From: Caldifarciminota bacterium
GTDB taxonomy: Bacteria; Hydrothermota; Hydrothermia; Hydrothermales; JAJRUZ01
Length of the DNA stretch: 40,300 bases
NCBI GenBank assembly: GCA_024277525.1
Contig: JAJRUZ010000081.1
Location: forward strand, 1 to 40,300
Direction: 5' to 3'
Position numbers and translations under genes: made by a program. The notes beneath the pieces are model-generated. The model saw only the letters and a list, made by a program, of their open reading frames with translations, had not been told where the DNA came from and ran no database searches. Each line of letters opens with the position of its first letter. The first letter of the stretch is position 1. Positions 1-6,542 of this stretch are shown here, piece by piece.

Positions 1-869
1 AACTCTTTTATTATCCTGTAAACATCAATTCCCGTAACCCTGAATATAAAAGCATCTATTCTCCCTTCAGCAGGAACAAATCCCTTAACCATGAACTCGG
101 GACGCAATGTTATCGTGTCCCAATCGTCCGAAATGCAGTCCACTATATTTATTGTGTTTAAAGTAGTATCTAAAATTTTAGTATAATCATTATCTCCGAC
201 ATTTTCCCAAACATTAAGATATTCATCCTGGCCATAAACAAATTCTGTTTTTCCGTCACTATCAAAATCTCCGAAAACAAACGGAGATGTAATATTTTGT
301 AAAATTTGCACAGGAGTTGTAAACACTATTGAATATGTGTTATCTCCGGTTGATTCATATACCCAGAACTGATCTTGTATACTCCCCTGTGGCTCAAATA
401 TCTCAGGCAAAGAATCCCCATCAACATCAAAAGCAGACCGTGCAACAACCGGACCCCCATATATCGTATCCCTCCATACTTCTTTCAACGGCAAGGAAAA
501 GGAATCGGGGGATTCGAAAATAAAAAAGCCTGACTCAAGGGTACTTTCCCAACCTCCTGCTATTATAAGGTCATATAATCCATCTAAATCCAAGTCACCT
601 AACCACCACACATTATTCAAAATCCTTTCATCTCCCGAAGTGTCTTTTAATACATATTCTTCTATTAAATTTCCGTCTCTCCATTCTAAGAATTCTATTT
701 TATTTATTAAACTATCCCTATCAAGCCAGTATAAAACTATTTCTATCACAGAATCTCTGTCTATATCAGCTACATAAACTCGTGTGTCCACTCCACACTC
801 CGGCCCCACCGGTAAACTCCCTATCTCTACAAACCCTGAAATCAATAATAAATATATTATCAAACTCAT
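1..869 (-). CDS. Secreted FG-GAP/VCBS-like repeat protein, 3' end cut by window edge
   Basis: I see 289 codons from an ATG at 869 running off the window edge. The N-terminus (residues 1-16) is a short hydrophobic signal peptide. Four Asp-rich calcium-loop-like repeats follow: DIDRD at 35-39, DLDLDG at 92-97, DVDGD at 148-152 and DFDSDG at 201-206, each followed by a hydrophobic strand. This pattern is that of FG-GAP/VCBS beta-propeller repeats in exported or surface proteins. A GGGAG sequence sits directly against the ATG, so spacing is poor but no better start is visible. The gene follows the T9SS cargo-like gene by 40 nt on the same strand and is probably co-transcribed or attenuated by the hairpin at 885-915. 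Ligand and function are unknown; a T9SS tail may lie beyond the edge. Confidence 0.75.
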   Translation of the reverse strand, partial: MSLIIYLLLISGFVEIGSLPVGPECGVDTRVYVADIDRDSVIEIVLYWLDRDSLINKIEFLEWRDGNLIEEYVLKDTSGDERILNNVWWLGDLDLDGLYDLIIAGGWESTLESGFFIFESPDSFSLPLKEVWRDTIYGGPVVARSAFDVDGDSLPEIFEPQGSIQDQFWVYESTGDNTYSIVFTTPVQILQNITSPFVFGDFDSDGKTEFVYGQDEYLNVWENVGDNDYTKILDTTLNTINIVDCISDDWDTITLRPEFMVKGFVPAEGRIDAFIFRVTGIDVYRIIKE

Positions 870-884
870 CTCCCTTTTTAAAAC

Positions 885-915
885 AGATAAGGAGGGAATT
901 GAACCCTCCCTATCT
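885..915 (-). terminator. Stem-loop overlapping stop codon, possible terminator or attenuator
   Basis: On the minus strand, twelve bases (915-904) can pair with 896-885 with one mismatch, around the 7-nt loop TTCAATT. It is followed by GTTTT. The stem contains the TAG stop (912-910) of the upstream gene and ends 15 nt before the next ATG at 869. It could be a weak intrinsic terminator/attenuator, or a member of the 5' hairpin family described in the findings. The T-tract is short, which argues against strong termination. Confidence 0.45.
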
Positions 916-3900
916 GAGTTTTATGAGTTTAAAGGTTTTAACCCTTTCACCGCTTCTGTCCCTGATTATCAAAAAGTATATCCCTGAACCGTATTTCCTT
1001 AATGCGTCCAATTCAGCCTTTGATATAAACCTTTTCCTTCCGAGAATATCAAATACCTCAAATCCGTATTTCCCTGTTTCAGTCCCTGTAATAAGAGGCA
1101 CTTTTTCACCTTTAAACATATTCCCGATTATTCTGATTTCATTTTTGCTTTTTTCATCCTTATAACTCATAGGTCCGCCTCTGTGTCCAATTTCTTCAAT
1201 CTGATAAATTTTCGCTCCCGCAAGTGTCACATACTCTCCCCTTTTGTTTTTAAATGCAATTTCAAGATAACCGTCTTCTGCATAGTTTTCCGATACCCTT
1301 ATACTCAATGTCTCGGGAACATTTGCATAATACCATGTTTGTTTTGCCTTTCTTCCGTCTATCTTCATTTTTACCCTTCTTCTTTCATTCGGGTTATCGG
1401 ATTCAAAATAAAAAACAGCCTTTATCTCGTATTCATAGTCAGGATAAACAGGAACCTTATAAATCAATTCATCCTCTCCTGCATCAACAGGATAAAGATA
1501 ATCACTGAAAAATGTATCCCTTTTTATAAGATAAGGTGATGCTTGAGGAAAACCCGTTAAAATGTTTCTGAATGCAGGTAAAAGATTAGGAATAAATCTT
1601 GAAAGAATCTCTATTGTGTAATCATTTTTTGTTTCCTCAAGCCATGAAGTTGTTAAAATCGTCCCCCATATTCCCGCATTATTAAACTCCTGAGTATAAG
1701 AATGAGGTGAAAAGGATTTTCTTGCTGGGCTTCTGCTTATATTGAAAAACGGATTCAAAAGATTATCTTCGGGATTTATTTTAAAGAAAATGTCCCTTGG
1801 AGGATAAGTATCAAACCAGAGATGGTCCTCAAAAACAGCAACCTGCCCGCGAGGGGTAACAGGATACATGCTGTAAGTGTAAGGAGTCCGAGAATAATTG
1901 CGGGAATAAAAATCACGATAGGCTGGATCCACATTTTTCCATGCCTTATATACTTCATATCCTCCTGATTCATCTTTTCTCATATAAGCGACATAAATCT
2001 GGTCTCCGTAGCATTCTGCTGATGGGAAAATCGCTTTTATGCCTGCTTCAGGATTAATATCAGAACTGAACCTATCCCCATGCACTTCCCAGTTCGGTTC
2101 TCCTATTTTTCTGGTAGCGTAATAGGGGGTGTCTTCTTCTCCTTTTTCCGTCCATATGCAGTGAAGGATTCCTTTATCATTCGGGTCTGTGGGGTCAATC
2201 GGTTTTGAGTAAGCAATTGTGGGAAATTCTTTTGCAAGTGCGATTTTTCCGGGAATAAAATGGAATATTGTTCTTTCTTTAATCTCGGAAGGATTTGTGC
2301 GAGGAAATGAGTATTCAACGAGTTTTCTTTGGGTATTATAGTCAATTCTTAGAGATAAGACAATATGGACGGTGTCATCGGGGGTTATTATGATTGAAGG
2401 AGGAGAGCTTGCATAGGGCTTCCAGAAAGGGAGAACAGGACGGGCATAAATGATAAATGGTCTTGTCCATGTCCCGTTGGGATTCATAAATGAATAATAG
2501 ACCGTGTCTGCTCTTAAATAGGGTGAATCAACGACATTTTTCAGCCAGACAACAGCAGGAAGATTTGAAGGACTTACAGCAATTGCAGGAAACTTTCCTT
2601 TACCGATAAATACGGGAAAATTGTCCATCCATGAAGGTTCATCCGTCCAGAAATAGACAGAATCATTGTCCGAAAATACGGAATAAATGCCTTGGACTTG
2701 TGACTGTTCAAATCCTATTTTTCTCATTACAGCATTTTTGCCGTTGTTATATGAAATTGCAAGTGTGTCTTTTATCTTATAGGTGAGGTGTCCGAAGATT
2801 AGATTAAAACTGCTTCTGCCTGCAAAATATATTGAACGGGGGATATTTTCATCAAACAGGAAATCATACATAATATCTTCTCCTCCGCTTAATTTTTTCA
2901 ATTTAATCCAGCTTCTTAGAGGTTTAGAAAATTTCTTGTAATAATGAGGCGATAATTTAATAGCAAGGAGGTCAAACTTTAATAAAGGGAGAGGGATGTC
3001 TTTATATTCTTTTTCCCCTGCACCGCAGAAGATTACATTTCCGTCTTCACTGACTCTCAGCTGAGAGAGAACATCACCCCAGAATGCGGAAGAAGCAGGA
3101 CCGTCATAAACATAAGGTGAACCGAAATTACCCCTTATCACGGAAATAACTCCGATGTCCCAAAGTCGTGTAATGTCAGGAACATAACGATAAAAGCCCA
3201 CAAAAAAGACACGGTTTTTCCCCTCTCTTATAAGAACAGAAGCATCCTGAACAGACCGATAATACTCATCAAAATATATTAAATTGCTTAAATCCGATGA
3301 ATAAAGAAGAAAAGTCAATTTTGATTCTTGGACTTGAAGGGGTGTAATCTGAGAAACCAAAAAAACAGAATCAGGAGACCATAAGTAATAATTAACGAAA
3401 TCTTCCATATCAGGAGAAGTGCCCACAACAGCCTCATATATTGATGTTCCGCAAATTGCTATGTTCCCTGCTCTATTAACAATCATATCACCGGCAAGTT
3501 CATAATCAGCATAAGTATGAAATGTCTCGGCTGTAAGTGTTAAGGAAGGTATTTCAAGCATTACCGTGTAAATTCCGCCTCCTGTCAGCGTATTTAAGGG
3601 ACAACTGAATCCGGTAACATAAAGATAATTCGTGCTTACAGAAAGTCTTCTGAATAAATCATGTGTGAAATCACGGTCAATCCATCTTCTCACCCATGTA
3701 AGGTTCTCAATATCAAGCCTTCGGATAATATAATCATAACCTCTTACTCCCCGGAACATAGAGCCCCCGATATAGAGATAATTTCCATTGAAAGCCATGT
3801 CAATATAATAAATATCAGCATTTGCTCTGAGCTCAAAATAGCTGTAATCCAAAATTCCTTGATCATTATATACCAAAAGAAATCCACCGATTCTGCCTTC

Positions 3901-4254
3901 TAAAGGACCCGAAACCACCTTGAAACTTCCGCAAATATATATCTTACCATCAGGACCAATTAACACCTTGTTTACCCTCATCTTTTTGTCCGTCTCATAA
4001 AACTCCACACGCCATATAAAAGAACCATCGGAAGAAACTTTTAAAAGAGAAACCTTCTCGTAATCTATATCCCAAGTAAATACTGAACAGCCGATGTAAA
4101 AATAACCCGCATTATCCTTTACAAGATATGTCTTACGAGGATACCAGCCTTCTAAACTGTAATACTTCACCCAGTCAATTCTGGGAACCTCAATCTCGGT
4201 TCCCTCTGAATAAAGAAAGGAAAAGACAAAAATTATCAATAAAATTTTCTTCAT
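910..4254 (-). CDS. Large secreted protein with T9SS type A-like C-terminal sorting domain
   Basis: A 1114-aa protein starting at the ATG at 4254. I chose this over an ATG 117 nt upstream because it has GGAGGG about 5 nt upstream and begins a clean signal peptide (MKKILLIIFVFSFLYSEG). The body is rich in short beta strands with propeller-like phrases such as GPDGKIYICG and SEDGNVIFCG, but I cannot name a catalytic domain. The last ~65 residues include YGFEVFDILGRKR, then SGIYFLIIRD, and end in a basic tail (KTFKLIKLR), the layout of T9SS type A sorting domains (TIGR04183-like), so export by T9SS and surface attachment or release is likely. The next gene downstream is also a secreted repeat protein. 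Specific function unknown. Confidence 0.85.
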   Translation of the reverse strand: MKKILLIIFVFSFLYSEGTEIEVPRIDWVKYYSLEGWYPRKTYLVKDNAGYFYIGCSVFTWDIDYEKVSLLKVSSDGSFIWRVEFYETDKKMRVNKVLIGPDGKIYICGSFKVVSGPLEGRIGGFLLVYNDQGILDYSYFELRANADIYYIDMAFNGNYLYIGGSMFRGVRGYDYIIRRLDIENLTWVRRWIDRDFTHDLFRRLSVSTNYLYVTGFSCPLNTLTGGGIYTVMLEIPSLTLTAETFHTYADYELAGDMIVNRAGNIAICGTSIYEAVVGTSPDMEDFVNYYLWSPDSVFLVSQITPLQVQESKLTFLLYSSDLSNLIYFDEYYRSVQDASVLIREGKNRVFFVGFYRYVPDITRLWDIGVISVIRGNFGSPYVYDGPASSAFWGDVLSQLRVSEDGNVIFCGAGEKEYKDIPLPLLKFDLLAIKLSPHYYKKFSKPLRSWIKLKKLSGGEDIMYDFLFDENIPRSIYFAGRSSFNLIFGHLTYKIKDTLAISYNNGKNAVMRKIGFEQSQVQGIYSVFSDNDSVYFWTDEPSWMDNFPVFIGKGKFPAIAVSPSNLPAVVWLKNVVDSPYLRADTVYYSFMNPNGTWTRPFIIYARPVLPFWKPYASSPPSIIITPDDTVHIVLSLRIDYNTQRKLVEYSFPRTNPSEIKERTIFHFIPGKIALAKEFPTIAYSKPIDPTDPNDKGILHCIWTEKGEEDTPYYATRKIGEPNWEVHGDRFSSDINPEAGIKAIFPSAECYGDQIYVAYMRKDESGGYEVYKAWKNVDPAYRDFYSRNYSRTPYTYSMYPVTPRGQVAVFEDHLWFDTYPPRDIFFKINPEDNLLNPFFNISRSPARKSFSPHSYTQEFNNAGIWGTILTTSWLEETKNDYTIEILSRFIPNLLPAFRNILTGFPQASPYLIKRDTFFSDYLYPVDAGEDELIYKVPVYPDYEYEIKAVFYFESDNPNERRRVKMKIDGRKAKQTWYYANVPETLSIRVSENYAEDGYLEIAFKNKRGEYVTLAGAKIYQIEEIGHRGGPMSYKDEKSKNEIRIIGNMFKGEKVPLITGTETGKYGFEVFDILGRKRFISKAELDALRKYGSGIYFLIIRDRSGERVKTFKLIKLR

Positions 4255-4273
4255 CCTTTCCCTCCATAAATCC

Positions 4274-4292
4274 AAAGGGATTTCAACCCTTT
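4274..4292 (-). promoter_or_regulatory. 5'-leader hairpin upstream of T9SS cargo-like gene
   Basis: On the minus strand AAAGGG (4292-4287) pairs with CCCTTT (4279-4274) around the loop TTGAAAT. It ends 19 nt before the ATG at 4254, just upstream of the GGAGGG ribosome-binding site. It resembles the hairpins at 885-915, 6504-6522, 26175-26186 and 35673-35693. I do not see a good promoter immediately upstream; the best one is at 4525-4553, which would place this hairpin inside a long leader. Confidence 0.4.
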
Positions 4293-4340
4293 TATTAAAA
4301 AAATTTCCCTCTTTCTGACCCTTGCCTTGCTCAAAAATTT

Positions 4341-4490
4341 TCATAATGGCGAAGGAATGGATGTTATCCATGAAGAATAAAGATATTTGAATGAAAAATT
4401 TGAATAAATTTCACAGAAAAAACTCTCATATTTGAATAATACCTCCTTTTCCTCCCTTTTCACAAGTGCAAAATAAAAAAATTTATACAT
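4341..4490 (-). CDS. Candidate 49-aa small protein in the leader of the T9SS cargo-like gene
   Basis: The ATG at 4490 is preceded by AAAAGGGAG with about 6 nt spacing and lies ~28 nt downstream of the expected start of the strong promoter at 4525-4553. The reading frame runs 49 codons to TGA at 4341. The peptide starts MYKFFYFALVKREE and is rich in Phe (8) and Tyr (6), with no recognisable domain. It could be a small membrane-associated protein, a leader peptide or chance, because TTT and TAT codons are frequent in AT-rich non-coding DNA. It occupies much of the 323-nt gap between the two larger genes; the rest of the gap holds the promoter and hairpin listed separately. Confidence 0.3.
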   Translation of the reverse strand: MYKFFYFALVKREEKEVLFKYESFFCEIYSNFSFKYLYSSWITSIPSPL

Positions 4491-4524
4491 AATTTACTCC
4501 CTTTTGTCCATCTTATTAATTTAT

Positions 4525-4553
4525 ATTATACCACCCAAAAATGAAAAATGCAA
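4525..4553 (-). promoter_or_regulatory. Extended -10 sigma70-like promoter
   Basis: On the minus strand TTGCAT (4553-4548), a 17-nt spacer, then TATAAT (4530-4525) preceded by TG at the extended -10 position (TGGTATAAT). Transcription would start near 4518, giving a leader of about 264 nt before the T9SS cargo-like gene at 4254. The perfect -10 and TG make it one of the best promoters in the window. Confidence 0.7.
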
Positions 4554-4577
4554 GTTCGGATACCTTCTTATGTAAAA

Positions 4578-5564
4578 TCAATAAAATATCTTCATACCCG
4601 CAAATAACAGATAAATCTCATTTTCGGGATAGTCTGTATTTTTTAAAAAATAATATAAAACTGAAAAATTTAAATTAAAATCATCTTTCAAGGAATAAGT
4701 TATTAAAGGAAAAAGAATGAAATTTTTGTTCTTGAAATCATACGAAGAAATAAAGGAAAAAGAAGTCCTTAAACCACTGTAAGATAAAGAAAATGAAAGT
4801 ATCCTTAGTCCTATGAAATCGTCAGAATAATAAAATTCCGCATTGAAATATATCTTTGAAAATAAGAAGTGCTCATAACCGAGACCGAAGTCCAATTTGT
4901 CTTTCTTCAAGATTTCAATTTTTGTAATTCCGGAAAATAAAGGAAAAATGAAACCTATCCCGAGTTTTTCAGGTTCTTCAAATAGAATAAAAAGTTCCTT
5001 TTCTCCTGTCGGAGAGAGATGCAATCTTAAAGCAGAATGCAATGTATCATTTTTCTGAGGAAATAATCCGTATTCAAAGAAGTTGAAATCTTTTTCAAAT
5101 TTTAAAAGAAAACCATCAACCCCTGACCTGTTTATAGAAGAAGGAGTAAATCGCAAAGGAGGATTAAAAAAGGAAAAAAGCGAAAATATATTCAAAAGTT
5201 CCCAAGATAAAGGAATTTTACCCGCTGATAAAAAAATATTTTTATATTTTAAATTAAAAGAAAATTCCTTTACCCATAAAAGCAAATGATTATATTCGTC
5301 ATTAAAGATATTTCTTGTCTCAGGATAAAAAGATTTTGAAAAAGGAATAAAAAAATCCTTAAAAAATATTGAATTTTTTTCTTTCCTTAAAAAAATTAAG
5401 TTAAAAGATGTCCTTAAATCAAAAATATTCTTTGATATTACCGAAAAACACCCTGTGCTAAAAACAAATCCTCTTTCCTTTGCTCCGAAAAAATTTTCAC
5501 CATAATAAGGAAAAATTTCCGTATTTAAATTATAAAAAACTGAAAAAATTAATAATAAAAACAT
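4578..5564 (-). CDS. Putative outer-membrane beta-barrel protein
   Basis: 328 aa with a short hydrophobic N-terminus acting as a signal peptide (residues 1-11), then many amphipathic, aromatic-rich strands (for example KIYFNAEFYYSDDF, LNFSVLYYFL). The chain ends in a C-terminal aromatic residue (GMKIFY), typical of proteins inserted by the BAM machinery. It is very rich in Phe, Leu, Lys and Ser, and I see no enzyme motif. I do not recognise a family; a porin-like or structural barrel is the best description. No Shine-Dalgarno sequence is visible, and its start lies only 24 bp from the divergent FHA-GGDEF gene, so the transcript may have little or no leader. Confidence 0.65.
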   Translation of the reverse strand: MFLLLIFSVFYNLNTEIFPYYGENFFGAKERGFVFSTGCFSVISKNIFDLRTSFNLIFLRKEKNSIFFKDFFIPFSKSFYPETRNIFNDEYNHLLLWVKEFSFNLKYKNIFLSAGKIPLSWELLNIFSLFSFFNPPLRFTPSSINRSGVDGFLLKFEKDFNFFEYGLFPQKNDTLHSALRLHLSPTGEKELFILFEEPEKLGIGFIFPLFSGITKIEILKKDKLDFGLGYEHFLFSKIYFNAEFYYSDDFIGLRILSFSLSYSGLRTSFSFISSYDFKNKNFILFPLITYSLKDDFNLNFSVLYYFLKNTDYPENEIYLLFAGMKIFY

Positions 5565-5588
5565 TTTTATCTTAAAATTTAATATAAA
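5565..5588. promoter_or_regulatory. 24-bp divergent start region without Shine-Dalgarno
   Basis: The start codons of two divergent genes (5564 minus, 5589 plus) are separated by 24 bp of A/T-only sequence apart from one C. On plus, TTTAAT (5578-5583) lies 5 nt before the ATG. On minus, TTTAAG (5576-5571) lies 6 nt before the ATG. No ribosome-binding site is seen on either side. Leaderless transcription is possible, by analogy with 32155-32174, but these -10 matches are weak. Confidence 0.3.
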
Positions 5589-6458
5589 ATGAAAGAGACT
5601 TACAATTTACTTATAAAAAAAGGACAGGAATTTATCAAAGTTTATTCTATGAATAAATCAGAAATTTATATCGGAAGACATCCCGCAAATGATATTGTCC
5701 TTGATGACCCCCTTATTTCACGGAAACATTGCAGAATCTTTTTGAAGGATGAAAAACTTTTTGTAGAAGATTTAAACAGCACCAACGGAACATTTTTAAA
5801 CGGAAAAAGAGTTAAAACAGCAGAATTAAATGAAGAAGACGAAATTCAAATAGGAATATATAATGTGATATTAACGAGAAAAAGAATTCATATAGATGAA
5901 AGCACAAGACAAATTTTTGATATTGAAAAAAGGCTGTCATATCTTTTAAAAGAAGAGAGGGAAAGGATATTACACCTTCAAGAAATGGCTATGAGAGATG
6001 AACTTACAGGATTATATACAAGAAGAACTTTATATCAAAAATTTAAAGAGTTTCTTTCAAAGGCAGAAAAAATTTTCATATTTTTTATTGATATTGATGA
6101 TTTTAAGAAATTTAATGACGAATACGGACATTCCGCGGGTGATTTATTGCTTGTTTTTGTTGCAAGAATTTTGAGAAAAATTGAAGATAAGGGGTTTGTA
6201 TTCAGATGGGGAGGGGAGGAGTTTTTGATTATCTTGCCCGATGTTGAAAAAAAAGAGGCAAGAGAAATTGCGGAGGAAATAAAAGAGGAGATTAAAAATA
6301 AATCGGAAAAACAAATCAGGAAAAAGGTCACGGTTTCCATAGGAATCTCATTTTGTGAAAATGTTGATGAAATTGAAGAAAAAATAAAAATTGCTGATAA
6401 GGCAATGTATCTTTCCAAGAGAAAGGGCAAAGACAGGGTTGAGTTCCTGGAAAAGTGA
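5589..6458 (+). CDS. FHA domain diguanylate cyclase (GGDEF) protein
   Basis: 289 aa, cytoplasmic. Residues ~25-95 are an FHA phosphothreonine-binding domain with the signatures IGRHPANDIVLDD, SRKHC and NSTNGTFLNG. A helical linker (~105-135) leads to a GGDEF domain (~135-285) with DELTGLYTRR at 137-146, the metal-binding DIDDFKKFND segment and an active-site GGEEF at 208-212, so cyclic di-GMP synthesis from two GTP is expected. I see no RxxD inhibitory site at the usual place before GGEEF, so product inhibition may be absent. The FHA domain suggests activation by binding a phosphorylated partner. No SD precedes the ATG. It is transcribed away from the barrel gene and lies 84 bp upstream of ppdK. 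Confidence 0.93.
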   Translation: MKETYNLLIKKGQEFIKVYSMNKSEIYIGRHPANDIVLDDPLISRKHCRIFLKDEKLFVEDLNSTNGTFLNGKRVKTAELNEEDEIQIGIYNVILTRKRIHIDESTRQIFDIEKRLSYLLKEERERILHLQEMAMRDELTGLYTRRTLYQKFKEFLSKAEKIFIFFIDIDDFKKFNDEYGHSAGDLLLVFVARILRKIEDKGFVFRWGGEEFLIILPDVEKKEAREIAEEIKEEIKNKSEKQIRKKVTVSIGISFCENVDEIEEKIKIADKAMYLSKRKGKDRVEFLEK

Positions 6459-6471
6459 TAAGATTGAAAAA

Positions 6472-6499
6472 TTGTCATGTTTTATATGAAAATTATTTT
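6472..6499 (+). promoter_or_regulatory. Candidate promoter for ppdK
   Basis: TTGTCA (6472-6477), a 16-nt spacer and TATTTT (6494-6499). The start site would fall at about 6505-6507, at the 5' edge of the hairpin at 6504-6522 and ~37 nt before the ppdK ATG. The -10 is a moderate match only. Confidence 0.45.
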
Positions 6500-6503
6500 T
6501 TAA

Positions 6504-6522
6504 AAAAGGTTCAAATCCTTTT
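6504..6522 (+). promoter_or_regulatory. 5'-end hairpin of ppdK mRNA with T-loop-like sequence
   Basis: AAAAGG (6504-6509) pairs with CCTTTT (6517-6522) around TTCAAAT (6510-6516). The 7-nt loop fits the T-loop consensus UUCRANY and a five-pair stem would be an exact T-arm geometry, but no tRNA is present here. The hairpin ends 20 nt before the ppdK start codon. Confidence 0.45.
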
Positions 6523-6542
6523 AAATTTTTGAAAGATAAACC

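Noticed and set aside
782-1165. Plus-strand open frames across the T9SS gene
   Set aside because: They are antisense to the sorting-domain coding region, have no SD, and their products show no domain.
4255-4371. N-terminal extension of the T9SS gene from the ATG at 4371
   Set aside because: It would bury the signal peptide behind 39 polar residues and has no SD, whereas ATG 4254 has GGAGGG and starts the signal peptide directly.
4442-4447. AGGAGG on the minus strand as a ribosome-binding site
   Set aside because: The next ATG is 12 nt further and opens only a 21-codon frame; the hexamer lies inside codons of the better-supported 49-aa candidate.
6500-6530. GGTTCAAATCC looked like the T-arm of a tRNA gene
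   Set aside because: No acceptor, D or anticodon stems can be drawn in the surrounding 80 nt; the same applies to the similar sequences near 900, 26175 and 35680.
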